DNA from: Pyrenopolyporus hunteri
Lineage: Eukaryota > Ascomycota > Sordariomycetes > Xylariales > Hypoxylaceae
Assembly (NCBI GenBank): GCA_902806595.1
Contig: CADCXC010000005.1
Span: 1,240,001 to 1,304,000 of the forward strand
DNA length: 64,000 bases
Direction: 5' to 3'
The notes beneath the pieces were generated by a model that saw nothing but the letters and a program-made list of their open reading frames with translations, had not been told where the DNA came from and did no database searches. Shown here in pieces: positions 21,797 through 33,950 of the stretch. The position numbers and the translations under genes were made by a program. Each line of letters opens with the position of its first letter. Within the stretch, counting starts at the first letter, position 1.

Positions 21797-23778
21797 TTAG
21801 TCAGCTGCCGTAGTGGGCGTCCGTGGCTTGCCTGACGAGCTCATCCACGAAAACGCCGAGGCGCTGCCAATAGGATTCGTCGAAGTACGAGGAGTCCCCG
21901 ATACGCTCCGGGCTTCACGAGTAGACGTAGTTGACTTCGCTTCTACGCCGACAGACGCCGTTCGCTTCGATTCCCACCGGATTCCACCGCTGCTGCTGCC
22001 GGCGCTGCCGCTACCAATGCTATCTACTCCGACTTGGCTCTTACGTCGAGGCTCGCCACTGCCTCTAGACGGTGGGGGTGGCTCATAGGACGTCCCTGTT
22101 CGCGCAGAAGACGAAGCCGATGATTTCATTGGCTTTAAAACCTTCATGCTCCGACCCCCACGCCCAGCAGGCTGGTAACCGCTCAATGGAGCGCTCTCCT
22201 TCTGCTCGTTACCGTTGAGAGCGGGCCCCTGGCGCCACGAATTCCAGATGCTCCCAGCCGCCGAAGTTCGCCGTACATGGTCACTCGACACATCACTTGA
22301 CTGGGTTCGAGGTTCCTTCACATCCGCCTCCGAGCTACCGGCTCCTTTATACCGTCTTTCGCTTTCACCACCGCTTTCCGAAAGGTTACTTGCTCCAGCA
22401 GCCGCAGCTCGCTGGCCTCCTTGCTCCGAAGAGGGCGCTGCGGGCGCTCGAACTTCATCCTCTTCACGCGCTTCCTTCATCTGCCCTCTGTCCGCCTCTG
22501 TAGCCGTTGTCTCTTGTGGCTTGCTTTCGCCCAAGACAAACGGGCGTGCTGTGGCGTTCAGCTTCGGCTTTTCCGGGAAGATGGCCATTGTGCGAATGTG
22601 TTTGAAGACACCATTGTCTTCGGGACGTACGAAGGGGACGGATAGTTTCTCGCGCTCGCTCCCATAAACTGTCATACGATTCTGTGAGAATAGGATGTCG
22701 GCCGAGTGCTCCCTCAGCGTCTCGCTTCCAATAAAAATACGGATGCCTTTCTTGGCTTCAATATTGTCAGGTTGGTCTATTCCCACCACCTCGAATGTGC
22801 ACGCCAGACTCGGCATCTGCGGTGCTGGACTCATTCCTCGAGAACTTGGTTGCGATACGGTTGCTTCCGTGAGATATACAGGCAAACGGATCCGATGAAC
22901 GCCATCTAAGTCGCGATGAATATCATCTGTTAGGTCTAGTTCTTTAATCAATGAAAATTCGACGACTGACTTCTGCGACCCGGTGCAGACAACGGCATAA
23001 AGGAGAGTATCGTGCGCAAAATTAGCAGTGAGCCAGCATCGAATTATAGAAGGTACAGAACCCAACACGAACAAACTCGGTGGCGGCTCTGGAGCCCCGA
23101 TTGGAGAGTCGTCATCCTGACCGGCGGGTGTGAATGTCGTGTCCAGTCCCAAGCTGCTTCCACGTCCAGAGGCAACAGAGTGGTGGGAGTGAACTGAATG
23201 CACCGAATGGCCGGCGGAACTATGCCTACCATCCGATTTGTGGGATAACGAGCGTTCCATCATATTATGATTGCCAAGGCCGCTGCTGGGTCTGATTGGG
23301 CCAAAGTCTCCTGAATGCCGACCGTTCTGCGCCCAACTCGAACCCTGGAGCGCACTCTCATCGAAGCGAACACTATTCGCCCTGGAAGCTGCGCCGCGTC
23401 TTGTAGGCTCGTCTTCAGCGTCGAGGTGCAAGCTACCCAGAAGGCTTTGACCCTGCTCCTCGAAGTCGTCGAACATCTCACTTGGAGGCATGTGAAGTGG
23501 CCCTAAGTAAACCGTTAGAACTTACAAATAGGCGATTGCGTAGGTATAGCTGGATTGGTGAGAAACGAACCGTGCTGCGGCGTGCCGCCCAGGGCACTGG
23601 GGAACGGCGAGTTCCAAACGGACTTGAGTGCAGCATCATCAGCTTGGCGCTTCTCTAGGCGAGAGATTCGTTCAGCATGGTTGTTCTGTATTATCTGCAT
23701 CTGTCTAACGTCCATTTGGACACCGTAAAGTTCGTCTCGAGAAATCGGAAAGCGGGGATCCATGCCAAGCCAGGTCAT
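21797..23778 (-). CDS. Conserved fungal protein with retropepsin-like (probably inactive) domain
   Basis: Two exons, 23571-23778 and 21797-23502; 637 aa if the ATG at 23778 is used (23763 is an alternative five codons later). The N-terminus has a short coiled-coil-like segment (about residues 27-50). Residues 100-205 are disordered and Ser/His-rich. A folded region at about 213-365 contains LLYAVVCTGSQKSVVEF, then RIRLPVYLTEATV, then IFIGSETLREHSADILF. The order and spacing recall retropepsin/DDI1-type folds (flap-side LP-VYL, then I-x-IG-x-x-L), but the usual D-T/S-G catalytic Asp is Cys (C242-T-G). The last 270 residues are low-complexity, Ser/Arg/Gly-rich. I do not recognise a named orthologue; the fold assignment is inference. 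Confidence 0.7.
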
Positions 23779-25385
23779 TAACTTCAAGAAGTAAGCAAGA
23801 CCAACAGGAGGGGAAACGAATGGGGTTGGACTTGACGCGAGGAGCGGCTAAAGAAGCTGAGGAGGCTCAAACGGAGGTCGGAAACAACGGGATCGAAGGG
23901 GCAACTTTCAAGGAACTCGGACAGTCCACTCGTAGCATCGGATTGGGATAGTGTGCGACGTCGTAGCCCATCAGCTAGATCTACAGCCCCAAAGTAAAGT
24001 GCTTCACAGCGTGGCCGGTCTCTCCCCGTTTGAACTCTTGACCTCTACCCTTGATATGTGAAAGATGGGGTCCACCTCCTCCTCCTCATCGCAGAGGACC
24101 GAACGGTCACTTCGCGAGTCACTTCCTAGGGCAATATACTATGCTCAGGCTTTGGTATATTCTGATATTTAATAGTGGAAGCTGTTCAAGATCGAAACAC
24201 GAAGGCTTCCGGCGGAGAGGGAGCGAACCGAGAAGACGGCGAGGAGTTGCTAACTCGCAGTACTGAGCAAGTGGTTTTATCGTAGTAGTATTTGGCCTAG
24301 AGCGTTTCGGGGTCGAGCAGGGCGAGGTGGGTTTCCTAGCACCAAGACGGCGTCGATGTAGCAATGATATTTTACAATCACAGACTAAAGTTACACGCCA
24401 ATCGGACTCTTTTGTAGATGGGCGATATTAGGTTGGTCTAATCGACGTTTGCGATCGGGTTTTGCAGAGATTTACGGGCGTAGGATGTTAAGTAATCGAA
24501 GGGGTCGTCAGGTAAGGCAACTGGCAGAAGGAAGCACTTCAATCGGTGTCCCAGGTTTCAGAAGGACGGCAGACGAGATGGATATATTGGAAGGATGGCG
24601 GAGAGAGTATCAAAGTGGCTAGCTACCTCGGAGAAAGAAGGCAAGAAAGAAAGAGGAAATGAGACTTGTAGAAGGAGGATGAGCTTGTGAGAATCGAGTG
24701 TGACTGACGGTTGAATAAAGTCGAGAGGATTTTGGATGGTGACTACAAAGGTAGCACTGGAGGTTTATGGATTATGGATTATGGATTTGGATTCTCACAA
24801 AAATGGTTGGCGGTTTGAAGGCTGGAGGTAGTAACGGCCGTTCAATGTTCGCAGGCACTTAATATCCACTAACTGGATTCCTTTAGCGTGAATCGAATTT
24901 CTACTTGGGTACAGCCCGCCTAAGCCTACAGGTAGGTACATGGGTACAATAAATACCTGTATGTACCTAGGTAAGTACCTAGGTACCTGCCAATTTGATC
25001 GGGCAGTGGGCGTATGCACATGTAAGTATGAGGTACGTACTGCTGGCGTCGTTGACTGGCTGGATGTACATGTAATGCACCAGCCAAGCGGCTGCTGACT
25101 GGGCTGACTGCCAATGAGGTATTACGCGGAAGCCAGTACATTCCCAGGCAGGCACAACACGTTAAAATCTCCGACTAACAGCTCAAATCAATTCCCCTAA
25201 TTCAATAAGTGTCTACCCAGGGCTAGGTACGTATATGAGAGATCGTCTGCCTTGCATCCTTGGCCATCTACAACATTTCCTCTGCTGCACCGCGCGTCTC
25301 ACCTAGCAGCATCATACTTGAGCGGCCTAAGCTTATTATATCTTAGGGGAAACAGCCATGAAACGCCTCTTCTTCCATAGGCAGT
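23779..25385. other. Intergenic, 1.6 kb
   Basis: Promoter of the retropepsin-like gene and 3' flank of the IAH1-type esterase, both on the minus strand. It contains an ATTATGG-type tandem tract (24766-24790) and two exact TACCTAGGTA palindromes at 24964-24973 and 24976-24985. No gene was recognised. Confidence 0.45.
24964..24985. repeat. Tandem pair of TACCTAGGTA palindromes
   Basis: Two exact copies of the decamer two bases apart, extended by further GTACC. Confidence 0.85.
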
Positions 25386-26366
25386 TTATAGTGTCCCGGG
25401 ATTCAAGACGCGCCAGTCCGGGAATACTCCCTGTTTCTCGGGGAACGGTCCGATATGCGGCTTGGCAATGTCGTAGAAGACTTTGTAAGCCTCTCCGCTC
25501 ATGTGTAACCCGTCTGGCAGAAGCTGCTCTAGGCCACCTCGCTTGCCCCCAGGGTGCCCTAGAGGGGGGCTACCCGCCTCGATGTCCGGAGTTAAAGAAG
25601 CGGCTTTGTCCATGATAGCTTTTTGAAGGTCAATAAGCACAACACCTGAGCTTTCCGACGCCACCTTTCTGGCCGTCTCGGAGTAAGCAGCGCTCACAGC
25701 TGCTTGCCTTGTTGCTTGCGAATGGCCGACGGCCAAGTCAAGTTCGGTAATCCGAATCTCATCGATCGGAGGAGGCGTGACCAGCAAGATCTTGGGGTTA
25801 TGAGCTTTTATGTGATCGTGAGTTATGATTTTGATCAAGTTTTCTTTATATTGGTCGATGGGAACCCCCTGAGTGTTTGTCGGGATAGGGATGCATGCGT
25901 CATTCGCACCTAGCAGCACTAGCTATAATACGCAGTTGTCAGACTCCGCAGCCATAAATACGCTAGTCGCAGAACGAATAAGAACGTAAGAGGAAAAGCG
26001 AATCCCCTCACTCACAAGGTACTCAATCTTCGGGTTCGAAGTTGACGGCGGCAGGAATATCTGCGGAAGCAACTCCAGTGCGTTCTTGGTATTATACCCA
26101 GAGAACCCTCTGTTGATCACATCAAGATATCGCATACATTCTGTAAAGGAGTTAGAGGCCAGCATGCGTAGCGTCTCTGGGAATGTGTAAGCATACGATT
26201 CTGTAGAGCCCCCTGGAACGAGAAGCCACCCTGAACCTCGCTAGCACCTTGAAAGAGCGAGTCCCCAAATAGGACCACTTGATTATACGGTTTCTGTCCC
26301 GTGGATTAGATTCACATATGCCCAGTCACACAAAACCAGGAGTTTCAACGGGACACTCACAGCCAT
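25386..26366 (-). CDS. IAH1: SGNH/GDSL esterase, isoamyl acetate-hydrolase type
   Basis: Four exons: 26361-26366 (only ATGGCT), 26197-26293, 26016-26140 and 25386-25922; 254 aa. The splices restore a standard SGNH hydrolase: block I VVLFGDSLFQG with nucleophile S14, a Gly in INRGFSGYNT, N83 in LLGANDA, and D213 / H216 in PDGLHMSGEAY. This arrangement and length fit the IAH1 group, which hydrolyses acetate esters in the cytosol. No signal peptide is present. The first exon encodes just Met-Ala; the donor GTGAGT and a CTAAT branch before CAG support it. The gene is divergent from UTP10. The enzyme class is secure; substrate specificity is inferred from family. Confidence 0.88.
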
Positions 26367-27574
26367 GTTTCCAAGTAAAGGCTGAGAGGGACGCGAGCTT
26401 CTTGACAATGGCCTGGACGAGATTGAGACAAGTCAACGCACAAAACCCACCGGACAGACTCAACCTAAAATAGTGGACGAGACGGGTGAGGGGAGATGGT
26501 CGGCTACCCGTAACGCATGCATAGATAGTAGGCACGGCCCGAAGACTACGGAGGTATTTCCGCCGAAAGTGTTAGAACTTAGACGTGCCCGCCAATCAAA
26601 GACTAGGAATATCGGCCTTCCTCGATTTCCGCCGCATAAAACAGACATTCGGCCTCGCAGCCTCTGGGAGTATACGTTCATTTCGAGGTGCGTATGCTGT
26701 ATGTTTTACTTTTATTGATGCCCAATGCCGGTCACATTCAAGTATAATGCCATTTTTGCTATACTCCTCACCAAATAAGTTGTAAAAGCAGCATCATTTA
26801 TGTGCATGTGAAGGTTAGAATCGAGGCTACAGTAGCGTTTCACCGCACACTCAACCCTACATGTAATGGCACCATTCTAGAAACGCACAACATCTAAAGA
26901 AGTAACTGTTGCTTAATATTACTCTCTTTTAGTATAATCACATCTACGAAAGCTTGGAAAATATGAGCATAGTTTATAACGAAAACCAGTAACGGGTATA
27001 GTATCACAAGTAATAGTTCGGACAATAACATTCATCGTTTCTATACCCACTTGTTGGGAGGTAATGGACACAGAACTTGTTGTTGCTGGCAGATAAAAAA
27101 GACATGTCAATAAGAGCATATAGCCTAAATTCCCATGCTTCGTGACATCACTTATCTCTTTGTGTTCATCGTGAAGAGACAAAATTTGACCTAAGGAAGT
27201 GTGTGTTGAAGAGCAGCCAAAGTACCACATAGGTAGTCCTTCTATATAATGGGTACATAGGTACATAGTTCTGTAAGCTATTGGCGCTTAAACCGAAAAT
27301 GGCTTAAGTAGGCTTTAGAGGTCGACTAGAGCAAAGCTAGTGCTATCGGAGACGTATGATTTGCCGGACACCTTATCGGCGGACGCCTCTAGTAACGAAA
27401 CTTTGCTCCCCGCTAAAATTTTGGAAGAAAAAGTTCAATTGCTAATTAATTGTGATTCACGAAACGCCTCTTCCAGGGAGATATCCAACGCGCTCAATAA
27501 ATCACGAAACTCCTCAAACCTCAGAGCAAGCGTCCTCTAATGGAATCGCATGCGATAGCGACGCGAAAATTAAG
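26367..27574. other. Divergent intergenic region, esterase / UTP10
   Basis: 1.2 kb promoter region between opposite starts, AT-rich in the middle. The in-frame sequence upstream of the UTP10 ATG (27452-27574) is treated as 5' UTR. No RNA gene was recognised. Confidence 0.4.
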
Positions 27575-30500
27575 ATGACGACAGCATTGGCTGCGCAGCT
27601 CGCGCAGATAGCTGCGAATTCGAAGTCGACTCTCGATGTTAAGGCGCAGAAAGCCGCCCATTCCAAGTCGTTGATATTCGAGCCACGAGTCGCGGCGTCG
27701 CAGAATTTCCAGACGTTATACGGAATCTGCCGCCAAGGGTACGAGGAGCTATGTCAGCTCGACCCGCGGTTCGCCCCGTTCAGCACGACGCTATTCAGCG
27801 AACAGAGCCAGAATGAGGATCGGAGTCAAATGACAGCCGCCGAAAATGCGGAGCTCGACAAGAAGATAAATTCGTTCCTCCGCCTCTGCGGCGCACGCCT
27901 AAGGCTCATGCCTACTATTAAGGCCATCGAATGGCTGATTAGGAGGTTCAGGTAGGGCCACTAAGAATCAAGTGTTGAAGTGTAGTCCTAATATCGCAAT
28001 AGGATTCACGAGTATAATACAGCTATGCTCATTTCGACGTTTCTACCGTATCATACCATTCCGGCCTTCGTCACGCTTCTATCTATACTCCCCAGCACGA
28101 TACCGCATGTCTACAGGTTTCTGGATCCTTACATTCGGTCTTTGACCCAGCCGCCAAGATCTGTCCTTGTCCATCAAGCTACACATCACGCAGACTTTCT
28201 CACTACTCTCTCGACATATACCTTAGACGCGTGCAGGGCTCAACAGCACTATCCTGCCTTAATATCGTTTTGGGCCGGTATCATGACCGAGGCGGTAAAC
28301 GGAATGCTAGATAGGATGCGATCCGGCCGCCGCAGTATCCAACGGAGCAATGATCAGACTCTATTACAGCAGATCGGCCCGACCCTTGGCGAAGCTTTGG
28401 TAATGCATAAGGTGCCTGGTCTACAAATAGCTTCTTACATGGTTGTGTCGGTTTTCGTCGCAAAGGGCGACCTTGACGATGCTGCCATCAGTGCCCTAAT
28501 GGACCAGCTTGTTTCTGGATGGACCGCCGAATCTCTCCGCCCCGGTCTTGTCTGCCTCTCGATCCTCGCGCAGTACCGTTCTGCGAAGCAAATATCTGGA
28601 AAGGTAACGAGAGCGCTGCTGAAGATCCCGAACCTCTCTAGCCTCCTTACCGATATCGGAAGAGAACACAACATTGGAAAGTTGGCAAATGGTCTCTGCT
28701 TAGCATTGGTTGAGAGGGCTCACAAGAAAGGAGATCTAAAGGGATTGCCGGTGGTTGAGTCAGTACTCTCAAGCTCGACCCTTAATGACCAACAGGCAGC
28801 TGTCGTTTTCAAGAGTCTCCTCTTAGCAGCCCACAAAGTCGATGATAGCGTAGACGCTCAAGGGCAAGTTCGAAAGGCTCTAGCCGCTATCATCATCAAG
28901 CTCTCGCAACTAGATACAGACGCTGGGAAGATCTTTGTCAAAGCGATCAACGAAACCGATGTGGATGTGGATGCGCTGGAATTGAGGCTCGGCACTGACC
29001 TTCGACCGAAACTTCTTACGGGTCCGCCCGAGCAAGACGTTACGATGGCAGGTCATGAAGTTACACCCTCGGCACCTGTCGAAGATTTCGAGTCTGGCCT
29101 CCAACGAGTGGCTCGTTTGTCGACCTCGCCATCAGACTCCTGTCTACGGCCTAATTCTACGGATATCTTCACCGATTTGTGCTCTGTTCTCCTTTCCGGT
29201 CTTATAGAACCGAATAATATCAAAGCTTTCGAGGAACTCCCCCCTTTGCGACATAACCAAGCGGCCGAGGCTCCTTTCTATTTCACATTCCTTATGCGAA
29301 TCTGGTGTGGGCCCTACCCGGTATTAGCCCGTGTTGCGGCCCTTGACATGGCGAAACGGCGTCTGAAAGATGACGACTGTAAGAACGTGGATTTCCAGGC
29401 TCTTTTACCATATACTCTTGCGGCGTTGAATGACCCGTCGAAGAAAGTACGACGTGCCGCCGCAGACCTGGTCGCTGTTTTGGAAGATTTGTCCCAGAAA
29501 TTAGACCAATCCGAGAATTGCGTCCGTTGGGCCAGTACCCATTTATACGATAACGCCGACGCGTTAGTATGGATGGGCTCGGATGTCTGCCACAAACTGC
29601 TACGAAGCGTGCTCGTGCCTAGCCTCGAAGAATGCATATTGAGCGCCGATTACATCATTGAAGTCCTCCACACAGCACTAAATAGTAGTTCAAAGACTTC
29701 GAACGACGGAGACAAGAATAAGAAGAACCACCTTTCCCATAGTACACGACGCTCTATTCTTAGCTTCCTTGCTTCCCACACGATTCACACGCCACTTATT
29801 ACCCCTAAAATTCGCCTTCTTGCGGCCTTAAATCAGGTCAAGGGAGTGTCGGGCACTACTCGTACCCAGCTACTCTTACCGTTGCTGCGATGGTGGTCTT
29901 CCCTATCCCCCGACGATGCTACTCGCGTCTGCACCCAAGAAGGTGTCGAAGAGTCGACCCTCGACCAATGCTGTGTTGAGATAGTGCTTCCCAACGACAA
30001 GGAGGGTCTGGAATTCCTCTTAGATATCGTGGGAACCCCACGACTTTTGGCGAGGCCAAATTTCCTTCACGCTATTTTCTTACGTGTCCAACATCTATGG
30101 GCCTCCATGAAAACAGAGGCAAAGTATATGGTTGCTAAGCGAATGCTCGAGTTATCGCAGCATGACGCATCAGGCGAAGGCGATCTGATTTCCAGCGAGG
30201 CGGCTGATCTTCTGAGGAATGTCGAGCTTACAACTGATATCCTCCTGTTCTTCTTAGAGTCCTTACAACCGGCGGCGAAGATGGCTAGCGAACCGCCATC
30301 AGGCAAGCGAAGGAGGACCAGCTCCTCGGAAACCCATCGGGGACTTGGTACACAACCGACCCCAGAATTAAGCGCGACGCTCAGACAAGTTACATTCGTG
30401 CTGCAACTCGTCGAGGGATCCGATCCCGAAAAACACCCAGAATTACTTAATGCTCTTTTCAACACTCTGTCTGAATTACAGCATTTCAGAGTACTCGTCG

Positions 30501-33081
30501 GCTCGGAACTTGGCTATCTACAGAACCTGGTTCTTCGGAGTTTATTAGCTATGGTTCCCGCCTACAAGAACAACCAATCGCTCAAGATTGACAGCACCGG
30601 CGGACATGGTGACCTTCTCGTTAATTGCATTCAGAAGTCGTCAAGTCCCTCAGTACAAAACACCGCACTTCTGCTTGTCGCGCGCTTAGCGAACGTCGCT
30701 CCTGATTTAGTACTCAACAGTGTGATGCCGATTTTCACACATATGGGAGGCTCGGTTCTCCGCCAGAGCGATGACTATTCCGCCCACGTAATCAATCAAA
30801 CAATTAAGGAGGTCGTACCGCCACTCATCCAGTCTCTTCGCAAAGGAAAGGTTAGTCCATTAGCGGGCACTTCTGAGCTGTTGCTCAGTTTCGCAACCGC
30901 CTACGAACACATACCATCACACCGAAGGCTCGAGTTATTCGTGTCCCTTGTAGAGACTCTCGGTGCTGAAGAATTCCTATTTGCGCTCTTGGCCATGCTC
31001 ACGAACATGTATGGCACAACCGACCAAGTGTTATCTTTCGCAATTGAACTCTTCAACTATTTCCCGGTCGAGATTCAACTCCAGTCTTTGATAAAGCTCC
31101 TCGGCCTTATTAAGGATATCTTCCAGCCGAGGCCGAGCATATCCACCGTGCTCCTCGGTGGCAGTGAACAAGGCGACCGGGATCCTCAGAAGATTAGCTT
31201 CAACCAGCTAAGCTTGATTCCACACCTTCTGTCAAGCAGGAAGTTGACGACACAAATCTCCAAGCTGACCGAGCGAGACGACATGGAGGCCTCCAAGGTC
31301 CGCGAGCTTTATTCGACTCTATTGGAGGATCTTTTAGTGGTTGCGGACTCATTGAAGCAGTACAAGAGCTTGTATAACCGTTGCGGCGAGGCACTTTCGA
31401 AGCTTCTAAACCTCCTTTCCATCGGAGAATTTATCAAAGCTGTCGAAACTCTCTTGGATCGGCCCGACATTGTCTTACGCCGAAAAGTCCTCCGAGCCGT
31501 CGAAGTTCGGATCGACGAAGAAAGTCAGGGAGATGCCAACTCTAGGGCAGCTTTGCTTGCATTCCTACCTAATCTAACGGCTATCATCAGAGTCTCTGAG
31601 GATATGGCTTATAAACACATAGCTGTAGGCTGCGTAGACAAGATCTCCGAGAAATACGGAAAGAAAGATCCGGAAGCTGTAGCCGCAGCTGCTTCGACGA
31701 TTGCCAGTGACCAATGCTTAGGTCAAGGAGACAACAGGCTCCGTGTCATGGCATTGCTCTGCTTAGCTTCCCTAGTCGACGTTCTTCAGGATGGAGTCGT
31801 GCCTATATTACCGTCTGCTATCCCTAAAGCGCTTTCGTATATAACGGAAAGCATCAAAAGCGAAACGCCTGGTGTGGAGCTCCACAACGCTGGCTATGCA
31901 TTCATGGCAGCTTTAGCCCAACATCTTCCGTATATGCTCTCTGGATCTTACCTAGAGCAACTCCTAGCAGTTTCTAATGCGTCCGCAAATTCTAACATGG
32001 GTGGCGAGGCTAACGACGCGAGATTACAATGCTTGCGACTGCTTGCCAAGCAGATCGAGGCGAAGATCCTATTCTCCGCACTAGAACGAAATTGGGAGAC
32101 GGCCACGAAATCTGGTGCTATCGTAAGTTATTCCAACACCCTAAACCACGTATATAGCAGAGTTAACGGTAGTAAAAGGCTACGCGAGAATTTATCGACC
32201 TGCTCGGCATCGCTGTCGATAAGCACTCAAAGGCAGATATTTCCAAGAATGTTACTTCCCTCTCGGCCATATTCCTGAACGCCCTTGACCTTCGGAGGTT
32301 GAAGTACTCTGAGAGCGACGTCAACGAGAACTTCTTGCGACAAATGACTCGCATCGAAGAAAAAACCAACGAGGTCGCACTGAAGATGATATACAAGCTC
32401 AACGACGCAGCCTTCCGACCTATATTCTCGCAATTGATGGAGTGGGCTACTTCCTTGCCAAAGAAGGATACGGGAGGCAGAAACCTCCGCCTTCTGAGCG
32501 TCTATGGTTTCTTGCTGTCCTTCTTCAGCAGCCTAAAATCCATCGTCACCGGCTACGCATCCTACATCATCGATAGTGCCGTTGATGTCCTCCGTACTGC
32601 GAGCCTGAAGAAGTCGGAAGACCGCGAGCTATGGAAAAAAGTGCTCCATACCCTCGCCAAGTGTTTCGAGCATGATCAGGATGATTTCTGGCAGGCTCCC
32701 GCGCACTTCAGCGCCGTGGCGCCTGTCCTAGTTTCCCAGTTTACCCACGCTTCCACCATTAGTCTAGTGGACGATCTTATTCCCGCCATCGTCGAGCTTG
32801 CTGCTGCTGCCGATTCTCAAGAGCATCAGAAAGAATTGAATAGCGCTCTCCTAAAACACTTGCGCTCGGAGCAGACATCTGTCCGCCTTGCAGCAGTGAA
32901 GTGCGAGCAGGCCCTCACGAACAAGTTGGGCGAGGAGTGGCTGTCTATGTTGCCGGAGATGCTTCCCTACATCAGTGAGTTGCAGGATGATGACGACGAG
33001 GACGTGGAGCGCGAGACGCACCGCTGGATCGTGGGGATCGAGGGCGTTTTAGGCGAGAGTTTGGATGCTATGTTGCAGTAG
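27575..33081 (+). CDS. UTP10: U3 snoRNP-associated HEAT-repeat protein UTP10
   Basis: Three exons: 27575-27951, 28003-32122 and 32179-33081; 1799 aa, the usual size for UTP10/HEATR1. It acts in the nucleolar small-subunit processome (t-UTP/UtpA), needed for rDNA transcription and 18S pre-rRNA processing. The start is the ATG of MTTALAAQLAQIA, the family N-terminus. The first splice restores IEWLIRRFRIHEYNTAML before STFLPYHTIPAF. The bulk is alpha-helical HEAT-like repeats. The last exon carries the conserved C-terminal domain (LDLRRLKYSESDVNENF, then a HEAT array ending in an acidic DDDDEDVE stretch). A continuation of the second exon's frame past 32122 is only intron read-through, not coding. 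Confidence 0.95.
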
Positions 33082-33950
33082 ACTATAGAGTTTACGTCCT
33101 AATAAAAACAAAGTGTACCGTATTGTTCGTTTCTAAATTCAAACGGCTTAGGTCGCTTAAGGATTACAACGTATGGCTAGAAAGGCGTATCGTGTATTTT
33201 GATACACCATTTTCATTTACGCGATTACACGACAGCGGTTGGAAGTTTATTTTCTCCCTATCCGCTCCCATCCTACAAGGTACTTTTTCTCCTAAACATG
33301 TAAGAAGTCCATAAGTTATGAGTGTTTAACACTGCTACGCAGGTATATTCTGCCAAGCCGTCCATTCAGCATTACGTGGAAAGGCTCTAGCAGATAAAGT
33401 CACAAGGAGAGAAATATGAAGAAGTCGTTGCAATTAACTGATGATACGTATCGTATGGTTTGCAAGTGCAATTTGTATCGATTACCAGCCTACCCTACCC
33501 TACTAGCTACCTAGCTCAACTCTTTGTCCACGTCCATTTTCCTCGCGCCAAACGCCTTAAAAAAGGGTTATCTTGAAAAAAAAAGGGGCGGGTCCTTAAA
33601 AAGGTCCACGCACCCCTGAATTAGAGAATCGAAAGAAACATCACCAAATCAACTCGAACGTGCCATTCCATGATCATAACTCCTGAGTGCGTGCCACTCC
33701 ATGCCAATATGTAGGGTAATGTAGGGTAGGGTAGGTGGTAAGTTCCATATGACCGACTCCCTCTCCATCCGTACGAAGGGGAGTCGAAAACGGGGGACTG
33801 GTAAGTAGTACGCCCCCCTTAACCGGCAAGATATTCAAGCACCTATTGTAAACGATAAACGAACGAACGAACGAACGAACGCCACCAAGGGAACGCGGAA
33901 CGCCAGGCGTTTTCGAAGTGCGAGAAAATCCATATGCCCGCGACCCGTGT
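33082..33950. other. Convergent intergenic region
   Basis: Spacer between the UTP10 and surface-glycoprotein 3' ends. It holds GTAGGGTA-type short repeats (about 33711-33735) and a GAAC microsatellite. No gene was seen. Confidence 0.4.
33858..33881. repeat. GAAC tetranucleotide microsatellite
   Basis: Five perfect GAAC units plus a partial unit, read directly. Confidence 0.9.

Noticed and set aside
24964..24985. Paired palindromes as a CRISPR array or integrase site
   Set aside because: Units are only 10 bp with a 2-bp gap and there are no spacers or integrase. The organism is eukaryotic.
32123..32278. Continuation of UTP10 exon 2 past 32122 to a stop at 32278
   Set aside because: The GTAAGT donor and AAAAG acceptor at 32177-32178 restore the conserved UTP10 C-terminus in frame; the read-through tail lacks family similarity.
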